Of a DNA stretch of 64,000 nt, positions 10,346 through 20,562 are shown piece by piece. The position numbers and the translations under genes were made by a program. The DNA is taken from the NCBI GenBank assembly GCA_003153575.1, contig PLZW01000035.1, forward strand, positions 1 through 64,000, written 5' to 3'. The DNA is from Acidimicrobiaceae bacterium (lineage in GTDB: Bacteria > Actinomycetota > Acidimicrobiia > Acidimicrobiales > RAAP-2). How positions within the stretch are numbered: position 1 is the first letter of the stretch; each line of letters begins with the position of its first letter. The notes under the pieces were generated by a model that was given only the letters and a program-made list of their open reading frames with translations, did no database searches and had not been told where the DNA came from.

Positions 10346-11486
10346 GCATCCCATGATCCGAGTGGTGGTGATCGACGACCACGAGATGATCCTCCAGAGC
10401 CTGGTGCGACTGCTTCGAGACGATCCGATGATCGTCGTCGTCGGCGAGGCACTGGACGCGAGGGCAGGACTGGAGGTCACGGTGAGGGAGCATCCCGACG
10501 TCGTGATCATCGACTACACCCTGCCCGACATGGACGCGCCGGAGGCAATCGAGTTGCTCCGTAAAAAATGCCCTGAGGTCAAGGTCATCACGCTTTCCGG
10601 TTCGGAGCGTCCCGGTGCCTTCTTCGCATCGTTGCGAGCGGGGAGCTCCGCGTGGGTGACCAAAACCCGGGCGATTCAAGAGCTCCGTGACACGGTCCTG
10701 CGCGTCGCCGCAGGACTGCCCGTGAAGAGTGAGGAGATGGCAGCCCTACCTTCGCTCGACCAGCTGGTGGTGCACTATCAACCGGTGGTCGATCTGGCCA
10801 CCACGCGGACAATCGCCTTTGAAGCCCTGGTCCGCTGGCAGCACCCCCGTCGTGGACTGCTCTACCCCGACTCGTTCCTGCCCTTGGCGGAGGCATCCGG
10901 CTTCATCGTGGAGATCGATCAGTGGATCTGGGAACAGGCGATATTCCAACTCATGGAGTGGCAGAGTCAGTTCCCGCGGGAACCGAACATCCGCATGGGC
11001 GTCAATCTGTCGGCCAGCGATCTGTCGGATGCCGAGCCCTTGAAAGGGATAGCTGACATCGTCGCCCGCTCCGGCGCCGACGCCGGAGATCTCATCTTCG
11101 AGATCACTGAATCCGTGCTTCTGGCCGACACCGCGCCCACCATGGACTTCCTCGCCCAGCTCAAGGGCCTCGGTGTCCTGCTGGCACTTGACGATTTCGG
11201 CACCGCGTTCTCATCGCTCTCCTACATACGCCGATTCCCCTTTGATGACCTGAAGCTCGACATCTCGTTCACGTCGGAGCTGCCGCATTCGACCCGTTCG
11301 ATGCTGTTGGTCGAGGAGATCTGCCACCTCGCCCGATCCATGGAGATGACGGTCATCGCCGAAGGCATCGAACGACGGGAGCAGGCTGACGCACTGCGGG
11401 GAATCGGTTGTGACTACGGGCAGGGCTATCTGTACGCCAGGCCACTTTCCGCAGCAGAGTGTGAGAAGCGTCTCGCCGCCGAATAG
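10338..11486 (+). CDS. Response regulator receiver plus EAL-domain c-di-GMP phosphodiesterase
   Basis: REC (VVVIDDHEM...VIIDYTLPD); EAL motifs FEALVRW, VNLSASDL, EITES, LDDFGTAFSSL, LKLD, IAEGIE, GQGYLYARPL; start overlaps the kinase stop. Confidence 0.9.
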   Translation: MSEHPMIRVVVIDDHEMILQSLVRLLRDDPMIVVVGEALDARAGLEVTVREHPDVVIIDYTLPDMDAPEAIELLRKKCPEVKVITLSGSERPGAFFASLRAGSSAWVTKTRAIQELRDTVLRVAAGLPVKSEEMAALPSLDQLVVHYQPVVDLATTRTIAFEALVRWQHPRRGLLYPDSFLPLAEASGFIVEIDQWIWEQAIFQLMEWQSQFPREPNIRMGVNLSASDLSDAEPLKGIADIVARSGADAGDLIFEITESVLLADTAPTMDFLAQLKGLGVLLALDDFGTAFSSLSYIRRFPFDDLKLDISFTSELPHSTRSMLLVEEICHLARSMEMTVIAEGIERREQADALRGIGCDYGQGYLYARPLSAAECEKRLAAE

Positions 11487-11566
11487 TTGGTACGCACGAT
11501 CAACCGGGGAGGGCGGATTCTGGCACTCGGTTCACTAGTCAGAGTTCGAGAACCCATCAGGTCCAA

Positions 11567-12085
11567 CTAAGAATTTGAGTCTGCCGCCCATCGCTGTTGC
11601 GTGTGTTCATAGTTCGACAAGCTCCAAAGGAATGCCTTCTCCGGTCGTAGGAGATAAAGCACGTCGAATGACTCGTCATGAGAAGGTAGGTATCGGGCGT
11701 CTTCCGCGGCGTCGTACTTTGAGCTGAGGGCCTCGACAACTCCTGGGGTGTCTCCCGGTAGACCAATGTCGTCGAAGTGGCCGTGGACGATCACCACTTC
11801 CTCTGCACTCTCAAGATGGATCACCGCTCGACTGTCGAGGGCCAGGTTCCTTGCTTTGACAGTGGCCCGCTCGCTGTACATGTAGAGGCAATCGTCCAGA
11901 ACTACACCCCAGACGGGAGTCGCATGAGGTGAGCCGTCCGGGTTCGACGTTCCGAGCCAATAACTGCGCGCGGGAGCCAATCGCGCGGCTATTGCAGACC
12001 AAGTCGGCCCGCATGAAGATCGGTTCCCACCGCGTGATGATCGCACGTAGTTGGACCCGTCGGACGTCTCGCGGGGCCCCATCAC
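11567..12085 (-). CDS. Pyridoxamine-5'-phosphate-oxidase-like (PPOX/F420 split-barrel) protein
   Basis: LGTSNPDGSPHATPVWGVVLDDCLYMYSERATVKARNLA...AVIHLE. Confidence 0.8.
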   Translation of the reverse strand: MMGPRETSDGSNYVRSSRGGNRSSCGPTWSAIAARLAPARSYWLGTSNPDGSPHATPVWGVVLDDCLYMYSERATVKARNLALDSRAVIHLESAEEVVIVHGHFDDIGLPGDTPGVVEALSSKYDAAEDARYLPSHDESFDVLYLLRPEKAFLWSLSNYEHTQQRWAADSNS

Positions 12086-12122
12086 CTATCCCTGCCACCT
12101 CGACCACAAGTGGCCACTGCAG

Positions 12123-12195
12123 TGCCCACGGCAGGATTCGAACCTGCGACGCACGGTTTAGGAAACCGACGCTCTATCCCCTGAGCTACGCGGGC
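12123..12195 (-). tRNA. tRNA-Arg (anticodon CCT)
   Basis: Cloverleaf GCCCGCG TA GCTC AGGGGATA GAGC ... TTCCTAA ... GGTTCGAATCC ... CGTGGGC A; no encoded CCA; T:T mismatch at the first anticodon-stem pair. Confidence 0.92.
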
Positions 12196-12568
12196 GGGAG
12201 TGGGCTGGAGTCCGGCGACACGTCGGACGTTGTCCAGGATCCACGGGATGCACGCTACTTGTCGCCGCCGATCGAACGGGAGAGGGTCATTGCATGTCTC
12301 CGGCCGTCGCGCCTCGAGGCCAGACGGACGCATTGCACCAAATTTCCGAGGCGCGGGTCGTGTCGGCATGCACCTGGGCCGCGCCCATCGGGGTTGTGTC
12401 GACCATGTTCCCGAAGGGCAGGCGTCGCCACCTCCGAACGGATCGTCACTCGTCGGGCGTCCCGTGCTCACGCGTCTCCGAACGTCCCTCGTACGAGGGT
12501 CGACCCTCGGAGCGCGGCTCCGGCCTACGGCCAGACCATCGGCTCGTCGATACGCCGGAACAGGTGGC

Positions 12569-12614
12569 GCCAGGCCCGGAGCCGGGTGGCGGGACCCCGC
12601 GTCACGGGCCTGGC
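12569..12614 (+). repeat. Hairpin repeat family, copy R4 (10-bp perfect outer stem)
   Basis: GCCAGGCCCG-gagccgggtggcgggaccccgcgtca-CGGGCCTGGC. Confidence 0.75.
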
Positions 12615-12719
12615 GGCGGCCCCAGTCTACCGGTCGTCAACAACTGTTGACACACTAGTACCACTGACGCCGAGTACCACGGACCCGGAGGCTTCAGTAC
12701 CCTGAAGTCACCGGCGGGA

Positions 12720-13070
12720 TCAGGAGCGCTCGTCACAGCTTCCAGCCAGGATGCGGTGCACCAGCTGGCGCGAGACGCCGAACAGCTCGGCGATCTCGAG
12801 GTCCGTCCGCCCCTGGGCCCGCAGTGATTGTGCGACGCCCATCCGCATGACGAACCGGGCCCGCTCGAAGTCGCCGAGCTGATTGGTCATCGACAAGCTG
12901 CACTGGGCCGAATCGATCGCTCGAAGTGTCCCGTCGAGCGGCCGGTCCCATTCGAGTTCGGCTATCAGCCGCTCGTTCCACTCGACCTGTTCATTGAGCC
13001 GGTCGACGAGTCGATGTACGGCCACGGTGTACTCGAGGACTACCTGGGCCACGTCGCCCGCGCCATCCAT
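12720..13070 (-). CDS. Small HTH-containing hypothetical protein
   Basis: C-terminal GRTDLEIAELFGVSRQLVHRILAG helix-turn-helix. Confidence 0.55.
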   Translation of the reverse strand: MDGAGDVAQVVLEYTVAVHRLVDRLNEQVEWNERLIAELEWDRPLDGTLRAIDSAQCSLSMTNQLGDFERARFVMRMGVAQSLRAQGRTDLEIAELFGVSRQLVHRILAGSCDERS

Positions 13071-13175
13071 GTTGACATCGTACGGGCCCGGCCGTCCGGC
13101 CGCCGACCCGACTACCGCTACACGGGTTGCGCCGTCAAATGGGCCCGGCGCCTTGCGGCCCTGCGCCGCCGTCGG

Positions 13176-14012
13176 TCAGGGCGCCACGAAGTCGGGGTCC
13201 GGCTCGAAGAACTGCAGGGCCAGGGCCTCGATCGAGAGGGCGAAGAGCGACCACTCCTGACATTCGCCGCCGGGCCCACTCGGCAGCATCAGGGTCGGCA
13301 TCTCCCGCAGGATGTTGTACCGGAGGATGTCGCCCTCGGACACCGAGGTCGCTGCCAGTACGAACTGCCGCACCGTCCTCGGTTCCCGAACCCGGAGGCC
13401 GAGGAAGGCGATCAACCCGCTGTAGACGCCCGCCCAGAAATCGGTCACCGTGTCGTAGCCCTCGGCCAGGGCGTCGCACATCCGGTTCCGCTGCTCTTCA
13501 TTCGAGCTGGTGGAGGCGATGGCCATCACGCTGATCCACAGCGACCGACTGGTGGACGCGGCCAGAACCTGGCGGTTGGCATCGCCGGCCACGCGGCACA
13601 GTTGCGACATCCCGCGCATGCGTCCTTCGACCGAGCTCCGGTCGATGCCGTCGATTACCGACCGCACGACGTCGAGGGTCCCCTCGATCTCCGGGCGCCC
13701 CTCATCATGGGCGATGGCCACCAGGACGTCCGCCTGGTAGTCGGACTGGTTCTCCCAGATCCGCTTGATGATCGACGCGTTGGTGAGGTGGCGCCCGGTG
13801 TCCCGCTCCACCCGCTCGAAGACGCGCTTGAACGTCAGATTGTTGGACGAGGTCTCGATCCCCTCTTCGTTGACGATGGCGCGACCGGCGTCGACCATGA
13901 GCTGGCGCAACGCCTGTTTCGACTGGCGCTTCTGGCGCCGGCCGGATGCGGCCTGCGCCACCGTTCCACCGCTCCCGCCCACCGGAACCCCGTCCACCGT
14001 TCCATCATGCAC
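13176..14012 (-). CDS. TetR-like transcriptional regulator
   Basis: LRQLMVDAGRAIVNEEGIETSSNNLTFKRVFERVERDTGRHLTNASIIKRIWENQSDYQADVL resembles a TetR N-terminal HTH. Confidence 0.55.
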   Translation of the reverse strand: MHDGTVDGVPVGGSGGTVAQAASGRRQKRQSKQALRQLMVDAGRAIVNEEGIETSSNNLTFKRVFERVERDTGRHLTNASIIKRIWENQSDYQADVLVAIAHDEGRPEIEGTLDVVRSVIDGIDRSSVEGRMRGMSQLCRVAGDANRQVLAASTSRSLWISVMAIASTSSNEEQRNRMCDALAEGYDTVTDFWAGVYSGLIAFLGLRVREPRTVRQFVLAATSVSEGDILRYNILREMPTLMLPSGPGGECQEWSLFALSIEALALQFFEPDPDFVAP

Positions 14013-14102
14013 CTTTGGGTCGCAAACGTCTATGGGTCCGGCAGATCGAGGAGATCATTCGGGGTGCCACCTTCTGACCAGGGTGTTTGTCCGGACGGAC
14101 CG

Positions 14103-14762
14103 TCATGGACGGCTCCAGGGCACGGGGACGGTGTCACCCCTCAGGTAGAGGGGATGGGCCGGGTACCCGTCCCGGGTGGCCCGGAGGGCCACGGCGGCCA
14201 CCCCGTGATCGTCCAGCAGCCCGGCCACCTGTTCCCCGCGGGCCAGTTGGCTCCCCCGGGTGCCCCACGCCACCACGACCCGATCGGCCGAGACGGCGGC
14301 GTCGGTGATGGCCCGGTCGTTGCCCGGACCCACGGGATCGTCCGGTAGCGCGAGGACCGCCGGATCCGTCGCCCGGAAGGCGAAGATGTTGGTAACCACC
14401 AGGGTGCCGAATCCCCAGGCCCGGGCGAACCCGACGCACCGGCGGACGGTGGGGTCGAGCTCGTGGGCGTCGGCTGTCGACGGATTGAGCATGAGGAAGT
14501 TGACCCGGGGCAGACCCGGGTCCCAGGTCCGGGTCAGCCGGAACCGGTAGGCCCGGGTGGGGTCGAAGGTGGCCGTGGCCGCTCCGTCGGACCCCGTGCC
14601 TTCCTCGACCAGCCAGTCGTTCGCCGTGGAGGGGATCGACACCACCCGACCGTACCCGTCGGCCCACCCCCCGTCGGGGTCGGATGGCCCTTGGGCGCGG
14701 ACCCCGCCAGGCCCTACCATCGCAGTGTGTCCCCGGCACCGGGCCGGGGTGCGTGCGGGCAC
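14103..14762 (-). CDS. DUF1643 domain protein
   Basis: FLMLNPSTADAHELDPTVRRCVGFARAWGFGTLVVTNIFAFRATDP. Confidence 0.85.
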   Translation of the reverse strand: MPARTPARCRGHTAMVGPGGVRAQGPSDPDGGWADGYGRVVSIPSTANDWLVEEGTGSDGAATATFDPTRAYRFRLTRTWDPGLPRVNFLMLNPSTADAHELDPTVRRCVGFARAWGFGTLVVTNIFAFRATDPAVLALPDDPVGPGNDRAITDAAVSADRVVVAWGTRGSQLARGEQVAGLLDDHGVAAVALRATRDGYPAHPLYLRGDTVPVPWSRP

Positions 14763-14794
14763 CCGATCCCGACCGACGAGACACTGGAGCGAGC

Positions 14795-15130
14795 ATGAGC
14801 GGACCCGACGACGCCACCGAGATCTACGAGCAGGGCGACGACGCCATCGACGAGGCGTCCCGGCTCGATCCCGAGTTCATGGAGGAGCTCGAGCTCGACC
14901 CGTCGCTCGACCCCAACTTCCAGGCCGACGAGAAGGAGATCGAGGAGGCCGGCGCCGCACTCGACGACCCCGAGCAGATCGCCGTGCTCGACGGTCTCAT
15001 CGACGACCCCGACGGACTGGGTGGTCCCTCACCCAGGACCCGGTCCCGCGAGATCGACCCTGAGGGCTGGGACCTCGACGCCCCCATCGTCCCCGGTGAC
15101 GAGGACGACGAGGAGCCGGCTGGCGACTGA
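14795..15130 (+). CDS. Small highly acidic hypothetical protein
   Basis: MSGPDDATEIYEQGDDAIDEASRLDPEF... Confidence 0.5.
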   Translation: MSGPDDATEIYEQGDDAIDEASRLDPEFMEELELDPSLDPNFQADEKEIEEAGAALDDPEQIAVLDGLIDDPDGLGGPSPRTRSREIDPEGWDLDAPIVPGDEDDEEPAGD

Positions 15131-15133
15131 GCC

Positions 15134-16324
15134 TCAGGCGCCCGTGCCGATCTCGGTGCAGCGGGTGCCGCTGTAGATCGAAGGCATGCAGCGGTTGCAG
15201 TGGATGCACGCGCCGTCGACCCGTTCGCCGGCCGCCCACCGTTCGACCAGGTCGGGCTCGCGCAGCAGCGCCCGGGCCATGGCCACGAAGGAGAACCCTT
15301 CGGCCAGCGCCGATTCCACCGTGTCGAGCCGGTTCACGCCGCCGAGCAGGATGAGGGGCAGGTCGAGGGCGTCCAGGAACTGGCGGGCCTGGGCCCGGAA
15401 GTAGCCCTCCTCGAACGGGTACTCCTTCATGAAGCGCTTGCCCACCACCGAGAACCCGAGACGCATGGGCTGGGGCAGGGTGGCGGCGAACTCCTTTCGG
15501 GGGGCGTCGCCCCGGAACAGGTACATCGGGTTGGAGAGCGAACTCCCTCCGGTCAGTTCGAGGGCGTCGAGGTGCCCGTCCGCCTCGAGCATCCGGGCGA
15601 ACTCGATGCTCTCGGGCACGTCGAAGCCGCCCGGTACCCCGTCGGCCATGTTGAGTTTGGCCGTCACCGCCACCGCGTCGCCCGCACCCTCGCGCACCGC
15701 CGCCACCACCTGTCGGGGAAAGCGGGCCCGGCGCTCGAGCGGTCCCCCCCACCCGTCGGAACGTTTGTTGAGCCTCGGGCTCAGAAAAGAGCTGAGCAGG
15801 TAGTTGTGACCGAGGTGGATCTCGATGCAGTCGAATCCGGCCTCCACGGCGGTGGCCGCCCCGGCGCGGTAGTCCTCGGTGATGCGAGCGATCTCGTCGT
15901 CGGTGGCGGCTCGGGTCAAGGCACCCGAGGCGCCGAACCGCCGGCTGGGGGAGAGCGAGGCCACGCGGTTGGACTTGGAGTTGGCCACGGGTCCGGCATG
16001 ACCGATCTGGGCCGAGGCCAGCGCCCCGGCGTCGTGGACGGTCGCCGTCAGCCGGGACAGGCCCTCGAGCGAGCCCGGCCCGAGGAGGATGCAGTGCCGG
16101 TCGGTGCGACCCTCCGGCGACACCGCCAGGTAGGCCACCGTGGTCATGGCCACTCCACCCCGGGCGACCCGCTCATGGAAGGCCACCAGGTCGTCGCTCA
16201 CCAGGCCCCGGGGGGCGGCGCCTTCGAAGGTGGCCGACTTGATGATCCGGTTCTTGAGGGTCAACGGCCCGAGCCGGGCCTCGCCGAAGACCGGCGCGAG
16301 GACGGTGCCCGGTCCGTCGGTCAC
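15134..16324 (-). CDS. NADH:flavin oxidoreductase / Old Yellow Enzyme family
   Basis: LTLKNRIIKSATFEG, AQIGHAG, EIHLGHNYLLSSFLSPRLNKRSDGWGG; GTG start. Confidence 0.85.
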   Translation of the reverse strand: MTDGPGTVLAPVFGEARLGPLTLKNRIIKSATFEGAAPRGLVSDDLVAFHERVARGGVAMTTVAYLAVSPEGRTDRHCILLGPGSLEGLSRLTATVHDAGALASAQIGHAGPVANSKSNRVASLSPSRRFGASGALTRAATDDEIARITEDYRAGAATAVEAGFDCIEIHLGHNYLLSSFLSPRLNKRSDGWGGPLERRARFPRQVVAAVREGAGDAVAVTAKLNMADGVPGGFDVPESIEFARMLEADGHLDALELTGGSSLSNPMYLFRGDAPRKEFAATLPQPMRLGFSVVGKRFMKEYPFEEGYFRAQARQFLDALDLPLILLGGVNRLDTVESALAEGFSFVAMARALLREPDLVERWAAGERVDGACIHCNRCMPSIYSGTRCTEIGTGA

Positions 16325-16328
16325 CGGC

Positions 16329-17114
16329 TCACCCGTCCCCGAGGAGCCCGGAGTCGCGCACGGCGGCCAGCACGTCGCCAGCCAGGTCGGGGTGGCACAC
16401 GATGAGGTCGGGCAGCCACGGGTCGGGTCGGGCGTAGCGGAGGGGGGACCCGTCGATGCGGCTGGCGTGGAGGCCGGTGGCCAGCGCCACCGCCACCGGC
16501 GCGCACGAGTCCCACTCGTACTGGCCCCCGGCGTGCACGTACACCTCGGCCTCGCCCCGGACCACCGCGGAGATTTTGGCCCCGGCCGAACCCATGGGCA
16601 CCGTCTCGGCCCCGAGGCGCTCGGCCACGAAGGGCACGAACTCGGGGGGCCGGGTGCGGCTGACCACCAGGCGGGGCACGGCTGGCCTGACGGGCAACGT
16701 GGGCGGGCTCCCGGTGTCCAGCACCAGGTCGAGGCCGGGCAGGGCCACCGCACCGACCCTCGGTGCACCGTCGACGGCCAGGGCCACGTGCACCGCCCAG
16801 TCCGTCCGCCGCTCCGAGTACTCGCGGGTCCCGTCCAGCGGGTCGATGATCCAGACCCGTCCGGCGGCGTCGGCCAGCTCCTCGGCCTGGTCGTCCTCCT
16901 CGGACCGCACCCGATCCTCCGGGAAGCGCTCCGCCAACAGGCCCAACAGCAGCTCGTGGGACCGGCGGTCGCCCTCTGCCCCGAGCGCCTTGCCCTCCAG
17001 GTCACCGCCCTGGAGTTCCCGGAGCACCTGGCCGGCCCGATGGGCCAGCTCGGCGGCCGCCGCATGGTCGTCCGCGCCGTATCGGCCCTGCCCCGCTGTT
17101 TCGCCCTCGGCCAC
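16329..17114 (-). CDS. Inositol monophosphatase / CysQ-like phosphatase
   Basis: RSEEDDQ, WIIDPLDGTREYSER, YEWDSCAPVAVA motifs. Confidence 0.85.
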   Translation of the reverse strand: MAEGETAGQGRYGADDHAAAAELAHRAGQVLRELQGGDLEGKALGAEGDRRSHELLLGLLAERFPEDRVRSEEDDQAEELADAAGRVWIIDPLDGTREYSERRTDWAVHVALAVDGAPRVGAVALPGLDLVLDTGSPPTLPVRPAVPRLVVSRTRPPEFVPFVAERLGAETVPMGSAGAKISAVVRGEAEVYVHAGGQYEWDSCAPVAVALATGLHASRIDGSPLRYARPDPWLPDLIVCHPDLAGDVLAAVRDSGLLGDG

Positions 17115-17241
17115 TGGCTCTCCCCTGTCGCTGTCCGCAGTGCCGGTTCTCGGCCTGGGGGACAGTCTGCACGAACCGGGACCGGGTGCGGGTCACCGGT
17201 CGGCCCACCGCGGCGGCCTGCGTGGCTACGATCCTCCCGTC

Positions 17242-17661
17242 ATGACCCCACCGCCCGCCATGGACGTGGCCGAGCTCCAGGCGTTCCTCGAAGCCGGCTT
17301 CCCGAACGAGCTGCCGTACCGTGTCGAAGAGATCTCCGACACCGGCGCCCGGATGCGCCTGGCCGTCGACGGCTCGCACGTCCGGCCCGGGGGCACCGTC
17401 TCGGGTCCGACCCTGATGTCGCTGGCCGACTGCGCGGCCTGGCTGGCCATCGTGGGCCAGATCGGTCCGGTGGCACTCGCCGTCACCACCAGTCTCCACA
17501 TCGACTTCCTGCGCAAGCCGGCCCTGGTCGACGTGGTGGCCGTCGCCACGCTGCTCAAGCTCGGAGCGCGGCTGGCCGTGGTCGACGTGGCCCTGTACTC
17601 GGTGGCCGACGACGCCCTGGTGGCCAAGGCCCAGGTCACGTACTCGATCCCGCCTCGCTGA
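17242..17661 (+). CDS. PaaI-type hotdog-fold thioesterase
   Basis: VRPGGTVSGPTLMSLADCAAWLAIVG...TTSLHIDFLRKP. Confidence 0.8.
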   Translation: MTPPPAMDVAELQAFLEAGFPNELPYRVEEISDTGARMRLAVDGSHVRPGGTVSGPTLMSLADCAAWLAIVGQIGPVALAVTTSLHIDFLRKPALVDVVAVATLLKLGARLAVVDVALYSVADDALVAKAQVTYSIPPR

Positions 17662-17744
17662 CACCGGGTGGGGGGGCTCCATTGCGCGCCCCCCCTGGCC
17701 GTGACAGCATCGTCGGAGCCACAGAACGAGGGGGAAACCGAGCC

Positions 17745-19469
17745 ATGCACGACCTCATCATCCAGGGTGGCACCGTCGTCGACGGCACCGGGGCGCCGGC
17801 CCGCACCGCCGACATCACCGTGAGCGACGGCCGGATCACCGGGGTCGGAGACCACCGCGGTGAGGATGCCGCCCGCACCGTCGACGCCGAAGGCCTGCTC
17901 GTCACCCCGGGCTGGGTCGACATCCACACCCACTACGACGGCCAGGCGACATGGGACGAGGTCCTCGCCCCCAGCAGCTGGCACGGCGTCACCACCCTCG
18001 TCACCGGGAACTGCGGGGTCGGGTTCGCCCCGGCCCGGCCCGACCGTCACGACTGGCTCATCGGCCTCATGGAGGGCGTCGAGGACATCCCGGGGACCGC
18101 ACTCTCCGAGGGCATGAAGTGGGACTGGGAGACGTTCCCGCAGTATCTGGACGCCCTCGACAAGCGCCGCTGGACGGTCGACGTCGGCACCCAGATCGCC
18201 CATGGCGCGGTGCGTTCCTACGTGATGGGCGAGCGAGGGGCCCGCAACGAGCCCGCCACCCACGAGGACATCGCCGCCATGAAGCAGGTGGTGAAGGAAG
18301 CGATAGTGGCCGGCGCCCTCGGGTTCTCGACGTCGCGCACCATCGCCCACCGGGCCATCGACGGCGAGCCGGTGCCCGGCACGTACGCCGCCGAAGATGA
18401 GCTGTTCGGCATCGGTGCCGCCCTGGGTGAGCTCGGCACCGGGATCTTCGAGCTGGCCCCGGCCGGCGCCGCCGGCGAGGACGTGCTGGCCCCGAAGCTC
18501 GAGGTCGACTGGATGCGCCGGCTGTCGGCGGCCATCCAGCGGCCGGTCACTTTCGCCATGGTCCAGGTGGACGCCGCCCCGAATCTGTGGCGCGAGCTGC
18601 TCGACGAGTCGCTGCGGGCGGAGGCCGACGGGGCCGACCTGTGGCCCCAGGTGGCCGGACGCGGCTTCGGACTGCTGTCGGGCCACTTCACCACCTACTG
18701 CCTGCTCGACCAGATCCCCGCCTACCAGGAGCTGAAGGCCAAGGACCTGTCGCCCGACGACCTGGTGGCCGCTCTGCGGACGCCCGAGGTGCGCGCCGAC
18801 ATCGAGTCGTGGGAGCCGGACGCCGAGACGGCCGAGCGGATGGAACAGGCCTTCACAACCACCTACACGCTCGGCAGCCCGCCCGAGTACGAGCCGGGCC
18901 CCGAGCGGTCGCTGGCCGGGATCGCCGCGGCTACCGGGCACTCCGCGGTGTCGGTGGCCTACGACGCCATGCTCGAGGACGACGGGCGGGGCCTGTTGTA
19001 CGTGCCGATCCTCAACTACTCCGACGGCAACCTGCACGCCGCCCGCGAGATGCTCCTCCACCCCCGGGCCGCGGCCGGCCTCGGCGACGGCGGCGCCCAC
19101 TGCGGCGTGATCTGCGACGCGTCCCAGCCCACGTTCATGCTCACGCACTGGACCCGGGACCGGGACCGGGGTGAGCGCCTCCCCCTCGAGTGGATGGTGA
19201 AGAAGCAGACTCACGATACGGCCCGCCTCTACGGCCTGACCGACCGGGGGACCATCGAGGTCGGGGCTCTGGCCGATCTCAACCTCATCGACTACGACCG
19301 GTTACAGCTCACCAATCCCCGGGTGGTGGCCGACCTGCCCGCCGGGGGAAAGCGCCTGCTCCAGGGGGCGGTGGGCTACGTCGAGACCATCAAGTCGGGG
19401 GTCACCACCTTCGCGGAAGGCGTCGAAACCGGCGCCCGCCCGGGCACCCTGGTCCGCGGCGCCCGCTGA
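17745..19469 (+). CDS. N-acyl-D-amino-acid deacylase-like amidohydrolase
   Basis: DLIIQGGTVVDGTGAPARTADITVSDGRI; VDIHTHYDGQATWD; GDGGAHCGVICDAS. Confidence 0.88.
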   Translation: MHDLIIQGGTVVDGTGAPARTADITVSDGRITGVGDHRGEDAARTVDAEGLLVTPGWVDIHTHYDGQATWDEVLAPSSWHGVTTLVTGNCGVGFAPARPDRHDWLIGLMEGVEDIPGTALSEGMKWDWETFPQYLDALDKRRWTVDVGTQIAHGAVRSYVMGERGARNEPATHEDIAAMKQVVKEAIVAGALGFSTSRTIAHRAIDGEPVPGTYAAEDELFGIGAALGELGTGIFELAPAGAAGEDVLAPKLEVDWMRRLSAAIQRPVTFAMVQVDAAPNLWRELLDESLRAEADGADLWPQVAGRGFGLLSGHFTTYCLLDQIPAYQELKAKDLSPDDLVAALRTPEVRADIESWEPDAETAERMEQAFTTTYTLGSPPEYEPGPERSLAGIAAATGHSAVSVAYDAMLEDDGRGLLYVPILNYSDGNLHAAREMLLHPRAAAGLGDGGAHCGVICDASQPTFMLTHWTRDRDRGERLPLEWMVKKQTHDTARLYGLTDRGTIEVGALADLNLIDYDRLQLTNPRVVADLPAGGKRLLQGAVGYVETIKSGVTTFAEGVETGARPGTLVRGAR

Positions 19470-19490
19470 GGCACGACCGGACCGTCGGGC

Positions 19491-19913
19491 TCAGAAGGAA
19501 GGCCCGGCCCCGCTCTGTGTCGGGCCGGAGGTGACCGGCTCGGCCGGCGCGGTGCCGGCCGCTTCGGCCGCCCACTCGGCCTGCATCTGCGTGTAGACCC
19601 GGTGCTCCACGATGAAGGCCAGGAAAGGCACGAAGCCCGAGCAGACGACCAGGACGATCCTCCCGATCCTCCATCGGGCCCGTCGGGCCAGATCGGCGGC
19701 GGCGGCCAGGTACACGAGGTAGAGGTAACCGTGAATCGGGGCCACGATCTTCTCGGGCGTCTTCATCTGCGACCGCAGGTCGAACCCGTACTGGAGGATC
19801 ACGATGGCCGTCAGCACCAGGAGGGCCGACCCCACGATGAAGGCCATCACCCGGTAACGCAGGACGGCGCCGTGCACGGCCCGGTCCCCCGAGAACGCGG
19901 ACAGGTCGCTCAC
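19491..19913 (-). CDS. DUF3817 membrane protein
   Basis: PIHGYLYLVYLAAAADLARRARW...PFLAFIVEHRV. Confidence 0.75.
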   Translation of the reverse strand: MSDLSAFSGDRAVHGAVLRYRVMAFIVGSALLVLTAIVILQYGFDLRSQMKTPEKIVAPIHGYLYLVYLAAAADLARRARWRIGRIVLVVCSGFVPFLAFIVEHRVYTQMQAEWAAEAAGTAPAEPVTSGPTQSGAGPSF

Positions 19914-20440
19914 CGTCCGGCCCCCGAGCCGGCGTCGGCATCCTCGGCGCCCAGTGCCGCCAGGTAACGGTTGTACTCGGCCAGGCGGGCGGCCTCCTCG
20001 GGCGTCTGGGCCGTGAACCGCTCCCCCTTGCCGCCCCGCTGGGCGTCGATCGGCGCACTGGCGGCGATGGCCGTGTTCCGCTTCCTACCGCCGCTCAGGG
20101 CCCAGCCCGCTGGACGCGGTCCGGCTCCCTCCTCCGCCGTGGCAGGTGCGCCAAGGGCGTCGGTGGCCGAGGCTGTGCCCTTGCCGGTCACCTGGTCCTG
20201 GACCAGGCTCCACCAGGTGTAGACGGCGTAGGCCCCGAACGCCGGCCACAGGAAGACGTAGGCCCAGCTCAGGGTGTTCCCGCTGGTGGCCCGGTTGTAC
20301 TGCCACCAGGTCAGCCACGCGAACGCAGGTAGGAGGACCAGGAGCGTCACGTGCATCCCGATACATCTGGGCGTGAGATAGCGACGCACCTCGCCATCGT
20401 ACCGGCCGCCGCCGACGACTCCCATTCGCCCGACGGCCAT
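19910..20440 (-). CDS. Two-TM hypothetical membrane protein
   Basis: HVTLLVLLPAFAWLTWWQYNRATSGNTLSWAYVFLWPAFGAYAVYTWW; 4-nt overlap with DUF3817 gene. Confidence 0.6.
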   Translation of the reverse strand: MAVGRMGVVGGGRYDGEVRRYLTPRCIGMHVTLLVLLPAFAWLTWWQYNRATSGNTLSWAYVFLWPAFGAYAVYTWWSLVQDQVTGKGTASATDALGAPATAEEGAGPRPAGWALSGGRKRNTAIAASAPIDAQRGGKGERFTAQTPEEAARLAEYNRYLAALGAEDADAGSGAGR

Positions 20441-20562
20441 CCACCGGTGGCCACGGGGCGCTGTTTAGCCTGGGTGCGCACGTCGACAGGCCATGCACGG
20501 CGACAGACCATGCGCGCCAGGAGCCCACCCGGCACCGATGCGCAGCAGGAAAGGAAGCACCC

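Noticed and set aside
12123-12195. tRNA-Arg as the attachment site of the mobile element
   Set aside because: No duplicated tRNA 3' end or integrase nearby; the direct repeats and integrase place the element at ychF.
12569-12614. T-box riboswitch (GGGTGGCGGGACCCCGCG resembles the T-box sequence)
   Set aside because: Lacks stem I and specifier loop, no downstream tRNA-ligase or amino-acid gene, and the other three family copies do not preserve a T-box.
17226-19214. 662-aa minus-strand ORF antisense to the amidohydrolase
   Set aside because: Low-complexity Gly/Val/His/Asp-rich translation typical of antisense frames in high-GC DNA; the plus strand encodes a clear amidohydrolase.
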